DNA of 57,938 bases from Bifidobacteriaceae bacterium UBA2724 (GTDB lineage Bacteria; Actinomycetota; Actinomycetes; Actinomycetales; Bifidobacteriaceae): positions 1-57,938 of the forward strand of contig DEKK01000010.1 of assembly GCA_002353815.1 (NCBI GenBank), in the 5' to 3' direction. The notes under the pieces were generated by a model. It saw only the letters and a list, made by a program, of their open reading frames with translations. It had not been told where the DNA came from and searched no databases. The position numbers were made by a program, and so were the translations under genes. Below, one piece after another: positions 1-8,231 of the stretch (positions are counted from its first letter, which is position 1; each line of letters starts with the position of its first letter).

Positions 1-53
1 CCCACTAACCAATGTAATGGGCGGATGCCATGGTTCGGCGCAGCCTTCCGCGC

Positions 54-74
54 GGCGGGAAACCCGCCAAATTT
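54..74 (+). terminator. weak terminator-like hairpin upstream of rpsD
   Basis: GGCGGG (54–59) pairs with CCCGCC (63–68) around an AAA loop and is followed by AAATTT rather than a real T-run. It may end a gene lying left of the window. The remaining leader up to 283 holds a TATGAT hexamer near 118–125 that could be the -10 box for rpsD. Confidence 0.3.
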
Positions 75-283
75 CGCAAATCCGCACGGCGCAGGCGTGG
101 TGAGTCTCGCAAAGAGTGTATGATGTCTCTTTGTGTGTGTCGCAAGGCATGCACGTCTGGAGCCTTAGCCCATCAGTGGGTCGGCGGCGCAAGCCGTTCG
201 TGCATGGCACGTGAAGCACTGGAGAGGCTGGCTCGGCGGAACACCCGCCTGCGTTCAGACAACGACAGAAAGTTAGGAAAACA

Positions 284-910
284 ATGACTAAAGTTCAGCG
301 TGCTCGCCGTCAGGTGCGTCTTTCCCGCGCCCTCGGCATTGCGCTTACCCCCAAGGCTCAGCGTATCTTCGAGAAGCGCCCGTATGCTCCTGGTGAGCAT
401 GGCCGCACCCGTCGCCGCACCGAGTCCGATTACAGCGTTCGTCTTCGTGAGAAGCAGCGTCTGCGCGCCCAGTACGGCGTCTCCGAGAAGCAGCTCCGCG
501 CTGTGTATGACCGCTCCACCCGCGTCGCTGGCCAGACCGGCTATGCCATGATGCGTGAGCTCGAGACCCGTCTCGATGCCCTCGTCCTGCGCGCCGGCTT
601 CGCCCGCACCACTGCCCAGGCCCGCCAGTTCGTCGTCCACGGCCACATCCTCGTCGACGGCAACAAGGTGGATCGTCCGAGCTACCGCGTGAAGCCCGGC
701 CAGACCATCCAGGTGCGTGCCAAGTCCCAGACCATGGAGCCCTTCGTGCAGGCCGCCGAAGGCGTGCACCGCGACGTTCTGCCCGCAGTGCCCGGCTACC
801 TTGATGTGAACCTTCCGTCCCTCAAGGCAACGCTGACCCGCGTGCCCGAGCCCGAGGAGATTCCGGTTCAGGTCAACATTCAGTACGTCGTCGAATACTA
901 CAGCCGCTGA
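284..910 (+). CDS. rpsD: 30S ribosomal protein S4
   Basis: This 208-residue protein is ribosomal protein uS4, a primary 16S rRNA binder that nucleates the small-subunit body. The N-terminal S4 region is followed by the S4 RNA-binding domain from about residue 97, including RQFVVHGHILVDGNKVD, and the C-terminus ends in YVVEYYSR as expected. It lacks the zinc-binding cysteines found in some S4 proteins, so it is the C-minus form. The gene stands alone with its own 3' terminator. The start ATG follows GTTAGGAAAACA, a short purine-rich ribosome site. Confidence 0.97.
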   Translation: MTKVQRARRQVRLSRALGIALTPKAQRIFEKRPYAPGEHGRTRRRTESDYSVRLREKQRLRAQYGVSEKQLRAVYDRSTRVAGQTGYAMMRELETRLDALVLRAGFARTTAQARQFVVHGHILVDGNKVDRPSYRVKPGQTIQVRAKSQTMEPFVQAAEGVHRDVLPAVPGYLDVNLPSLKATLTRVPEPEEIPVQVNIQYVVEYYSR

Positions 911-973
911 TCCCAGCGCCTGACCGTGTGCCTCGGCGCACGAATTCGATTCAACAGCCATACATACCGGGAA

Positions 974-1005
974 ACGCCCGCCGCACCATGCGGTGGGCGT
1001 TTTTC
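974..1005 (+). terminator. rho-independent terminator of rpsD
   Basis: ACGCCCGCCGCA (974–985) pairs with TGCGGTGGGCGT (989–1000), a 12-bp stem with one G·T pair and a CCA loop, followed by TTTT. It lies 64 bases after the rpsD stop codon. Confidence 0.9.
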
Positions 1006-1301
1006 GTTCTGCATCGCGGTGGGCGTTCTCCGTTTCCCGTTTGGCCGGGGTCGCGTTCTCCGTTCTGCAGGGTGGTTTCAGTTCTCACACGGCGAAATAC
1101 GATGGGGCGCGGGAGGGCGGACGGAGCGGGCCTGGGGTGCGGCGAGCGAATCCGGCACGCCCCGCAGCGCTTGGGGAAGCACGATTGCGGCGCCCGATTT
1201 TGTCGAGAGCCTTCCTAAAAATGACAATCGTCAGCCGCGAATGTGGCGTGGCACCAGGGTGCCCATCGCCGCAGCAGCGGAGCTCTATTGGAAATCGGAA
1301 C
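1006..1301. other. intergenic region, rpsD to MFS exporter
   Basis: I see no gene here. The open frame of the exporter extends back to about 993, but the composition looks non-coding and an in-frame ATG at 1225 has no convincing ribosome site. No clear promoter or repressor gene is visible. Confidence 0.5.
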
Positions 1302-2900
1302 ATGACAGAGGACAAGAACAAGGCACAGAAGAAGACAGCATCCATATCCCGTCCCAGCGCGAAGGAGAAGGCGGCGACCGCCGCGGCCTCCACGGCTTCG
1401 GAAACGCCGTCCGCCGCCGCGCAAACTCAGAAAGCCGCCGCCGGCGAATTCATCCCTCCGCAGGTCAACGTCAGCAAGGTCTCCGGCAAACTCGTCGGAT
1501 CCATCGTCGCGACAGCCGGCATCTGCTTCGTAAACATCCTCACCGAAACCATGATGAACGTGCTGTTCCCGCATCTCATGGGCGAATTCGGCATCGACGC
1601 TGCCACCGTCCAGTGGGTCACGAGCGCGTGCATCCTCACGGTCGCCGCCACCATCCCCGTCAGCGCCTTCCTCAAGAAGCGCTTCCTGTACAAGCAGGTC
1701 TTCATGGCGTCCGTCATCCTCGCAATCGTCGGTGGATTCATCGCGATGTGGTCGCCTTCCTTCGCCGTGCTCATCGTGGCGCGCATCATCCAGGGCCTGA
1801 GCACCGGCATCTGCATGCCGCTGATGTTCAACGTGGTGCTCGAGCAGTCGCCGCGCGCCAAACTCGGCATGCTCATGGGCCTGTGCAACCTCGTCGTGGC
1901 CCTCGCCCCGGCGCTCGGCCCCACCTTCGGCGGTCTCGTGATCGAGATCATGCCGTGGCGGCATATCTTCGTCATCATCATCGCGCTTATCGTGGCGTTC
2001 GGCATCACCGGTGCCGTGTGCCTGCACCAGAGCTCGCCGGTTGACAAGGGCGCGCGCATCAGCGTCATGCAGACCATCTTCGTGGCCGGCGGCTTCGCGC
2101 TGCTGATCTTCGGTCTGCAGAAATCTGGCTCCTGGATCGAGAAGGCCACGACCGGCGCCGACCTCGGCTCGCTTCCGGCCGTGTGCCTGGGGACGCTGAT
2201 CGCGGGAATCGTGTTCATCGCGCTGTTCGCGCGGCTGTCGCTGTTCTCCGGCAACCCGCTGATCAACCTGCGCGTGCTGCGTCACCCAGCGCTGCGCTGC
2301 GGCGTGGCTGCGGCCGTCTTCACGCAGTTCATCCAGCTGACCCTCTCGTACGTGGTGCCGAACTTCAGCCAGATGGGCTTGGGCGCCTCGTCGCTGCAGG
2401 CCGGCCTGACCGTGCTGCCGGGCGCGCTCATCGGCGCAGTACTCACCATCCTCAGCGGCCGCGTGCTCGACCGCAGGGGACCGGTGCTGCCGATCGCATG
2501 CGGCGTGACCGTGCTCGTCCTCGGGCTTGTGTACCAGGCGGTGTTCACGTCGAGCCTGACGATCGGCGGACTCATGCTCGGGTACGCGATCTGCCAGATC
2601 GGCCTCTCCAACACGTATTCGAATATGTTCACGGTCGGCCTGCGCAAGGTGCCCGGCTACGAGAACCCCGACGGCAACGCCCTGTTCAACACGATGCAGC
2701 AGTTCGGCTGCGCTTTCGGAACCACCGTGAGCGCGACCACCGTGTCGGTGTTCCAGGCCACCGAACAGGCATCCGGCGCAAGCTTCGCCTCCGCCACCGT
2801 GACCGGCGCGCACTGGGCGTATGTGTTCGCGATCGTGGCCGGCGTGATCGCCGCCGTGCTTATCGTGTGCGAGCTGCGCCACGATGCCCGCGCGGACTGA
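1302..2900 (+). CDS. DHA2-type 14-TM MFS transporter, EmrB/QacA-like
   Basis: This 532-residue protein is a proton-coupled drug/metabolite exporter of the DHA2 (14-TM) branch of the major facilitator superfamily. About 60 residues of polar Ala/Lys-rich N-terminus precede the first membrane segment. The antiporter motif C is visible at about residues 192–211 (ending ALGPTFGG), and about 14 hydrophobic segments follow in a regular pattern. I chose the ATG at 1302 because the sequence upstream looks non-coding; an ATG at 1225 would add 25 residues. The ribosome site is weak. Substrate cannot be told from sequence; multidrug export is the family's common role. Confidence 0.85.
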   Translation: MTEDKNKAQKKTASISRPSAKEKAATAAASTASETPSAAAQTQKAAAGEFIPPQVNVSKVSGKLVGSIVATAGICFVNILTETMMNVLFPHLMGEFGIDAATVQWVTSACILTVAATIPVSAFLKKRFLYKQVFMASVILAIVGGFIAMWSPSFAVLIVARIIQGLSTGICMPLMFNVVLEQSPRAKLGMLMGLCNLVVALAPALGPTFGGLVIEIMPWRHIFVIIIALIVAFGITGAVCLHQSSPVDKGARISVMQTIFVAGGFALLIFGLQKSGSWIEKATTGADLGSLPAVCLGTLIAGIVFIALFARLSLFSGNPLINLRVLRHPALRCGVAAAVFTQFIQLTLSYVVPNFSQMGLGASSLQAGLTVLPGALIGAVLTILSGRVLDRRGPVLPIACGVTVLVLGLVYQAVFTSSLTIGGLMLGYAICQIGLSNTYSNMFTVGLRKVPGYENPDGNALFNTMQQFGCAFGTTVSATTVSVFQATEQASGASFASATVTGAHWAYVFAIVAGVIAAVLIVCELRHDARAD

Positions 2901-3014
2901 TGCGCGTGTAGGCGCGTGGCATGTGATGCGTTGCGCACGTGTGCGCGTGAACGCGGGCGTTGCGTGATGCGTGCGCGCGTGCGCGCGTTACGCATGTGTG
3001 ATATGCAGTAATAC

Positions 3015-3050
3015 GAGGGACCGGGGCTGCCGGTCCCTCGCTTGTTTTTG
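3015..3050 (+). terminator. terminator after MFS exporter
   Basis: GAGGGACCGG (3015–3024) pairs perfectly with CCGGTCCCTC (3030–3039), loop GGCTG, followed by GCTTGTTTTTG. Confidence 0.88.
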
Positions 3051-3276
3051 AAGTAGGACGGCAAGGCGAGGCATGCGTCCCTCTCTTTTCTTTTTCTTAT
3101 CCTCTTCTGCTGCAGTTGTTGCGCTTCTTCATGCTTCCCCTCTCCGGAACACTGGCTCGGCAACGGGGCGTCGGGTGACCGGGATGGCGTTCGGCGGGTG
3201 TTGTGGCACCCGCGTAAGACGATGTCGGTTCGATCCGTGCATCCGTGCGGGCGTGCGCCGGAACGGGGGAGGGCCA

Positions 3277-3282
3277 TACAAT
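3277..3282 (+). promoter_or_regulatory. -10 box TACAAT, leaderless start
   Basis: TACAAT ends only 6 bases before the ATG at 3289, so transcription should begin at or beside the start codon. No Shine–Dalgarno sequence is possible in that space. No -35 consensus is evident. Confidence 0.6.
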
Positions 3283-3288
3283 GAAGGC

Positions 3289-3960
3289 ATGATGCTGCAT
3301 CTGTTTCTCGTCCGCCATGGGCAGACCGAGTTCAATCGTTATAACCGCCTCCAGGGGTGGAGCAACTCACCGCTGACCGAGAAAGGCCTGGCCGACGCGC
3401 GCCGGGCCGGTCGTAAGCTGGCCGACGTCCCCTTCGCCGCCGCCTTCTGCTCCGACACAACGCGCGCCCAGATGACGGCGAGCACGATTCTTGATATGAA
3501 CACGTCCAGCCCCTCCCGCCCGGAGCTTGTCAGCGACATGCATTTCCGCGAGCAGCACTACGGCTATTTCGAGGGTCAGGACATGAACCTCGCCTGGTGG
3601 GCGGCGGGGGCGCCGCACGGGGCGCCCACATACAACAAAATCGTGGAGCAGTACGGACCTGCCGCGACGCGCGACTTCCTCAAGGAGGCCGACCCCTTCC
3701 ACGACGCCGAATCGAACGATGAGTACTGGGGGCGCGTGGACGGCGCCTTCGCCCTCATCGCCGCGCATCCGGGTCTCAAGGACGGCGACAACGTGCTGCA
3801 GATCTCGCACGGCAACACGCTGCTGAGCCTTATGCAGCGCTTCGCTCCGTCCGGCTACGACCTGTCCGAGCGTCCCGGCAACGGGTCGGTCACGCGCTTC
3901 GACTTCGACACCGCCCGTCCGCTCGACGAGGCCGTGACCGTTGTGTCGTACAACGAATGA
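3289..3960 (+). CDS. histidine phosphatase family protein (phosphoglycerate-mutase-like)
   Basis: This 223-residue protein belongs to the histidine phosphatase (branch 1) superfamily. The phosphohistidine motif LVRHGQTEFN is at residues 7–16, and the second catalytic histidine sits in QISHGN near residue 170. These enzymes hydrolyse or transfer phosphate on small metabolites; the substrate here is unknown, and a glycolytic mutase is not implied. The start is ATG 3289 or the adjacent ATG 3292. The abutting -10 box suggests a leaderless mRNA. It stands just upstream of the DUF948–alaS block but has its own promoter. Confidence 0.88.
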   Translation: MMLHLFLVRHGQTEFNRYNRLQGWSNSPLTEKGLADARRAGRKLADVPFAAAFCSDTTRAQMTASTILDMNTSSPSRPELVSDMHFREQHYGYFEGQDMNLAWWAAGAPHGAPTYNKIVEQYGPAATRDFLKEADPFHDAESNDEYWGRVDGAFALIAAHPGLKDGDNVLQISHGNTLLSLMQRFAPSGYDLSERPGNGSVTRFDFDTARPLDEAVTVVSYNE

Positions 3961-4074
3961 AAGCGCTGGGGCCATGGCTGGGGCACGACATGCCGGGGGA
4001 GAGGTGCTAGCCTTGACATTGTGTTTCGATGCAGCGCCGCGTCACGGGGCTGCCGCAGGGAAAGAGGTGCTCGA

Positions 4075-4605
4075 ATGAGCTTGGGAGATGTCGCGGGCCT
4101 GATCGCAGCCATCGCGTTTGTGATTCTCGTCGGATTCCTCGCGTATCCGCTGATCCGCATGGGCAAGATGTTCGACCAGATTGCGCAGACCGTCAAGGAG
4201 ACCGGCGACCATGCGGTTCCCGCGATCGACGAGGGCGTGACCACCGTGCAGCGTGTCAACAAGTCGCTCGAAGATGTCAACGACGTCTCCGACGCGCTGT
4301 CGACGACCGCGTCCAACGTGTCGGCGCTGACCGACCTGTATGGCTCGGTACTGGGCAAGCCGATGGTCAAGGTGGCGTCGACGGTGTGGGCCGTGCGCCA
4401 GACTGTCGGTGATTTCTTCAAAGGCGGCAAGTCCGGGGCCAAGACCACTGTCGACGGCACCGTGGCGTCTGACGCTGCCAAGGCCAGCGCCTCCGCGTCA
4501 GACACGAAGACATCCGCACCGAAGGCCTCCGCCGCGAAGGCGTCCACTTCCAAGCCCGCTGCCAAGTCCACTGGAACGGGCACGACCCCGAAGGCTGGTG
4601 AGTGA
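4075..4605 (+). CDS. DUF948 domain-containing membrane-anchored protein
   Basis: This 176-residue protein has one N-terminal membrane helix (about residues 5–27) followed by a helical, Thr/Val-rich DUF948-like segment. The last 55 residues form a low-complexity Ala/Ser/Lys/Thr tail. In actinobacteria such proteins sit immediately before alaS, as here. Function is unknown; DUF948 proteins are often called general-stress or envelope proteins. The ribosome site GGAAAGAGG precedes ATG 4075. A TAGCCT hexamer at 4008–4013 may be its -10 box. It is transcribed together with the small gene at 4609, three bases beyond its stop. Confidence 0.75.
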   Translation: MSLGDVAGLIAAIAFVILVGFLAYPLIRMGKMFDQIAQTVKETGDHAVPAIDEGVTTVQRVNKSLEDVNDVSDALSTTASNVSALTDLYGSVLGKPMVKVASTVWAVRQTVGDFFKGGKSGAKTTVDGTVASDAAKASASASDTKTSAPKASAAKASTSKPAAKSTGTGTTPKAGE

Positions 4606-4608
4606 TAC

Positions 4609-4845
4609 ATGAAGCGCGCATTCTGGATTGGCGTCGGCGTGGCCGCCGGCATCGTGATCGCGGCGAAGGCCAGCTCCTATGTGAAGGCACACACGCCGCA
4701 GCAGGCACGCGAATTCGTGTTCGGCCCCGATCAGACCAACGTGCCCATGAGCACGCTGCAGTCCCTGTGGGCGGATTTCAACACCTACCGTGCGCAGCGC
4801 GAGGAGGAGCTCAACCGGCTGTACATCGACCGGAACGCACGATGA
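4609..4845 (+). CDS. small conserved membrane protein of the alaS locus
   Basis: This 78-residue protein has an N-terminal hydrophobic segment (about residues 4–20, FWIGVGVAAGIVIAAKA) and a polar helical tail ending in repeated Arg/Glu. It starts three bases after the DUF948 stop codon, so the two are likely translationally coupled. Short proteins of this type are regular neighbours of DUF948 and alaS in actinobacteria. I do not know its function; membrane association next to the DUF948 protein suggests the pair act together. Confidence 0.75.
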   Translation: MKRAFWIGVGVAAGIVIAAKASSYVKAHTPQQAREFVFGPDQTNVPMSTLQSLWADFNTYRAQREEELNRLYIDRNAR

Positions 4846-4937
4846 TCCGTCCCTCCCGGTGATGAGACCGACGCGCATGACATCCGGTACGCCGCCTTCG
4901 CATATTCCGAGGACGGCGTATATTCTTAATACGGCAA

Positions 4938-4954
4938 TGCCACGGACGGTGGCA
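4938..4954 (+). other. hairpin in alaS leader
   Basis: TGCCAC (4938–4943) pairs with GTGGCA (4949–4954), preceded by an AT-rich GTATATTCTTAATAC stretch that could contain the alaS -10 box. There is no T-box specifier arrangement. This is a modest structure of uncertain role. Confidence 0.35.
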
Positions 4955-5041
4955 CATGTGAACGTGGGGCGAGGTTGCGCCCGACACGAGACTACAAGCA
5001 GACAATGCGCTGCATAATGCAATTGCAAAGGAGACGCATAC

Positions 5042-7720
5042 ATGCGTACAGCTGAGATCGCTTCGCGGTATCTCGACTACTTTGAAACCCGTGGCCATTT
5101 GGTTGTCCCATCGGCCTCGCTGATTTCGCCGAACCCCACCACGCTGTTCACCATCGCCGGCATGGTTCCGTTCATCCCCTATCTTCTGGGCGAGCAGACC
5201 CCGCCCCGCAAGCGCATGGCCAGCAACCAGAAATGCGTGCGCACGCTTGACATCGACGAAGTCGGCAAGACCACGCGCCATGGCACCTTCTTCCAGATGC
5301 TCGGCAACTTCTCGTTCGGCGACTATTTCAAGGAAGAGGCCATCCACTACGCATGGGAGCTGCTGACCACCCCGCAGGACAAGGGCGGCTTCGGCTTCGA
5401 CAAGGAGAAGCTCTGGGTCACCACCTTCACCGATGACGAAGAGGCGCGCTCCATGTGGCGCAACGAGGGCATGGACCCCGAGCGCATCCAGCAGATGGGC
5501 ATGGAAGACAACTTCTGGACCACCGGCGGCCCCGGCCCCGGCGGCCCCTGCTCCGAGATCTACGTCGACCGCGGCCCCCAGTACGGCAAGGAAGGCGGCC
5601 CCGTCGCCGACGAAAACCGCTACACCGAGATCTGGGACCTCGTGTTTGAGAACTATGAGGTCGACAACGTCAAGTCCAAGACCGACCTGCACATCGTGGG
5701 CGAGCTCGCCAACAAGAACATCGACACGGGCATGGGTCTCGAGCGCGTCGCCTACCTGCTCCAGGGCAAGCAGAACATCTACGAGACCGACGAGATGTAC
5801 CCGGTCATCGAAGCGGCCGAGAAGCTCTCGGGCCGCAAGTACGGCGCCGACAAGGATGACGACGTGCGCTTCCGCGTCGTGGCGGACCACGTGCGTTCCG
5901 CGCTCATGATCATGAGCGACGGCGTCCGCCCGAGCAACGAAGGCCGCGGCTACGTGCTCCGCCGCCTCATCCGCCGCACCGAGGTCGCCATGCGCCGCCT
6001 CGGCGTCACCACCGAGGTGCTGCCGTACCTGCTCCCTGTGAGCAAGGACGCCATGGCGCCGAACTACCCCGAGCTCAACGACACGTTCCACGACATCTCC
6101 GAAGCCGCCTACGGCGAGGAGGGCGCGTTCCGCCGCACCCTGGAGAAGGGCACCACGATCCTCGACGTGGCGGTCGACAACGCCAAGAAGGGCGACAAAG
6201 TCGTCTCTGGCAAGGACGCGTTCGAACTGCACGACACCTACGGGTTCCCGATCGAGCTCACGCTCGAGATGGCCGCCGAGGAAGGCGTGAAGGTCGACGA
6301 GGCCAAGTTCCGCGAACTCATGGCCGAGCAGAAGTCCCGCGCCCGCGCCGACGCCATCAAGAAGCGCGGCAACGTAGACGTGTCGGTGTACGACGAGATC
6401 AAGAAGTCGCTGTCCGCGCCGCTCGAGTTCGTCGGATACACTACTTTCTCGACCCGCTCCACGGTGCTCGGCATCGTCAAGGCGGACGAAGGCGCCGTGC
6501 CAGTGGCGACCGCCCCCTGCAACGTCGAGGTGATCCTCGACAAGACCCCGTTCTACGCCGAGGCCGGCGGCCAGCTCGCCGACCAGGGCCAGATCCTGTC
6601 CGACGACGGCGCGGTGCTCGAGGTCGATGACGTGCAGCACCCGATCAAGGGCATCACCGTGCACCGCTGCCGCCTCGTCGAAGGCCGTCTTGTCGCCGGC
6701 GTCATGGTGTCGGCCAGCATCGACATGAACCGCCGCGGCGCCATCGCCCGCGCCCACACCGCCACGCACATGGTGCACAAGGCGCTGCGCGAGGAACTCG
6801 GCCCGCAGGCCACCCAGCGCGGCTCCGAGGACGCCCCGAACCGTCTGCGTTTCGACTTCCAATGGGGCAGCGCGCCCAGCAAGGACGCCATGAACGCCGT
6901 CGAGGCCCGCGTCAACGAGAAGCTGCGCGAGAACCTCGCCGTCACCACCGTCGAAATGAAGTACGACGACGCCATCGCGCTCGGCGCCATGCATCTCTTC
7001 GGCGAGAAATACGGCGACGTCGTGCGTGTCGTCACCATCGGCCAGGACGGCTGGAGCCGCGAGCTGTGCGGCGGCACCCACGTGGGCAACGTCGGCGCCA
7101 TCGGCCAGGTCACCATCCTGTCCGAGGCCTCCGTCGGAACCGGCACGCGACGTGTGGACGCCCTCGTCGGCAAGTCCGCCTATGAATACAACGCTCGCGA
7201 GCACGCGCTCGTCTCGCAGCTGTCGGATTCGCTCAACGCCCGCCCCGATGAGCTCCAGGACCGCATCGCCAAGCTGCTGCAGCGCATCAAGGATTCCGAT
7301 GCCAAGCTCGCCGCGATGTACGAGAGCCAGCTTTCCCAGAAGGCGGCGACGTTCGTCGAGAACGCCCGCAAGAGCGACGACCCCGTGGTCGTGGTGGCCC
7401 AGAACGTCGGCCAGTTCGGCTCGAACGACGCGCTGCGCAAGACCACGATGGACATCCGCCAGCGCATCGGCGACGGCAAGCCGGTCGTCGTGGCGCTTGC
7501 CGGACTCACCGAATCCGGCGCCCCGTCGATCGTCGTCGCGACCAACGCGCCCGCCCGTGACAAGGGCATCAAGGCCGGCGACCTCGTGCGCACGGCATCC
7601 AAGATGCTCGGCGGTGGCGGCGGCGGCAAGCCCGACTTCGCGCAGGGAGGCGGCCAGGATGCCTCCAAGCTCGGCGAGGCGCTCGCCCAGCTCACGCGCG
7701 ACGCCCAGTCCAAGGCGTGA
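5042..7720 (+). CDS. alaS: alanine–tRNA ligase
   Basis: This 892-residue class II synthetase charges tRNA-Ala with alanine. The N-terminal catalytic domain starts with the usual EIASRYLDYFETRGH stretch. The editing domain shows the zinc/metal site HTATH (H572, H576) and CGGTH (C676, H680), which hydrolyses mischarged Ser/Gly-tRNA. The C-terminal Gly-rich C-Ala domain ends with GGGGGGKPDFAQGGG. Length matches the family. AAGGAG lies 8 bases before the ATG. It is followed by ruvX after 4 bases, so alaS–ruvX–mltG likely form one transcript. Confidence 0.97.
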   Translation: MRTAEIASRYLDYFETRGHLVVPSASLISPNPTTLFTIAGMVPFIPYLLGEQTPPRKRMASNQKCVRTLDIDEVGKTTRHGTFFQMLGNFSFGDYFKEEAIHYAWELLTTPQDKGGFGFDKEKLWVTTFTDDEEARSMWRNEGMDPERIQQMGMEDNFWTTGGPGPGGPCSEIYVDRGPQYGKEGGPVADENRYTEIWDLVFENYEVDNVKSKTDLHIVGELANKNIDTGMGLERVAYLLQGKQNIYETDEMYPVIEAAEKLSGRKYGADKDDDVRFRVVADHVRSALMIMSDGVRPSNEGRGYVLRRLIRRTEVAMRRLGVTTEVLPYLLPVSKDAMAPNYPELNDTFHDISEAAYGEEGAFRRTLEKGTTILDVAVDNAKKGDKVVSGKDAFELHDTYGFPIELTLEMAAEEGVKVDEAKFRELMAEQKSRARADAIKKRGNVDVSVYDEIKKSLSAPLEFVGYTTFSTRSTVLGIVKADEGAVPVATAPCNVEVILDKTPFYAEAGGQLADQGQILSDDGAVLEVDDVQHPIKGITVHRCRLVEGRLVAGVMVSASIDMNRRGAIARAHTATHMVHKALREELGPQATQRGSEDAPNRLRFDFQWGSAPSKDAMNAVEARVNEKLRENLAVTTVEMKYDDAIALGAMHLFGEKYGDVVRVVTIGQDGWSRELCGGTHVGNVGAIGQVTILSEASVGTGTRRVDALVGKSAYEYNAREHALVSQLSDSLNARPDELQDRIAKLLQRIKDSDAKLAAMYESQLSQKAATFVENARKSDDPVVVVAQNVGQFGSNDALRKTTMDIRQRIGDGKPVVVALAGLTESGAPSIVVATNAPARDKGIKAGDLVRTASKMLGGGGGGKPDFAQGGGQDASKLGEALAQLTRDAQSKA

Positions 7721-7724
7721 CGCC

Positions 7725-8207
7725 ATGCCGGTGTGGATGGGCGTGGACCTCGGCAATGCCCGCGTGGGCCTGGCGCTGTCGGACCCCGAGCTGACATTCG
7801 CCCATCCCGCCGGCAACGTGCTTGCCTACGGCGATTACGACAACGCCATGGATGACGTGCTCAATGCCATTGAGGACAACGACGTGAGCCACGTCGTCGT
7901 GGGGCATCCGCTGTCGCTGGACGGGCACGAGGGGGCTTCCGCCCGCAAGGCGCGCGCTTGGTCGGAACGCCTGCGCTATCGTTGCGTCGTGGAGGGCTTC
8001 GCCGGCACCACGGTCGAGCTTCTGGACGAACGACTCACCACCGTCACCGCGCACCGGCAGCTCAGCGAGGCCGGAGTGTCGAGCCGCAGACATCGTCCCA
8101 GCGTCGACCAGCAGTCGGCGACGGTGATTCTGCAGACCGCGCTGGACCGTCGCGGCGCCCGCGTCGAGGACGCCCCGGACGACGTAGATGAGACCAACGG
8201 CGAGTGA
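7725..8207 (+). CDS. ruvX: Holliday junction resolvase-like RuvX/YqgF
   Basis: This 160-residue protein has the RNase H-like fold of the YqgF family. MGVDLGNARVGLALSD near the N-terminus carries the first catalytic Asp, and VVVGHPLSLDG and ELLDERLTT match the family's other conserved blocks. YqgF proteins act in 16S rRNA 5' end processing and antitermination in several bacteria; a resolvase role is less certain. The ATG at 7725 is 4 bases beyond the alaS stop; an internal ATG at 7737 (MGVDLG) is an alternative start. Confidence 0.9.
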   Translation: MPVWMGVDLGNARVGLALSDPELTFAHPAGNVLAYGDYDNAMDDVLNAIEDNDVSHVVVGHPLSLDGHEGASARKARAWSERLRYRCVVEGFAGTTVELLDERLTTVTAHRQLSEAGVSSRRHRPSVDQQSATVILQTALDRRGARVEDAPDDVDETNGE

Positions 8208-8231
8208 CCCGTCAGACCCCAAGGAGAGAAC

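Larger units (their letters stand above)
2901..3288. other. intergenic region with alternating purine–pyrimidine run
   Basis: It contains a 22-base perfectly alternating purine–pyrimidine stretch (2967–2988), the exporter terminator (3015–3050), a pyrimidine-rich stretch around 3078–3107 and the promoter of the next gene. I see no gene. Confidence 0.6.

Noticed and set aside
4846..5041. T-box riboswitch before alaS
   Set aside because: No specifier loop, T-box core or antiterminator/terminator pair is visible, only a small hairpin.
4811..7816. 1,001-residue open frame antisense to alaS
   Set aside because: It is a mirror of the high-GC codon pattern of alaS, with Val/Ala/Gly/His-rich low-information composition and no recognisable domain. 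Similar antisense frames lie opposite the MFS exporter, pyrG, hemW and lepA.
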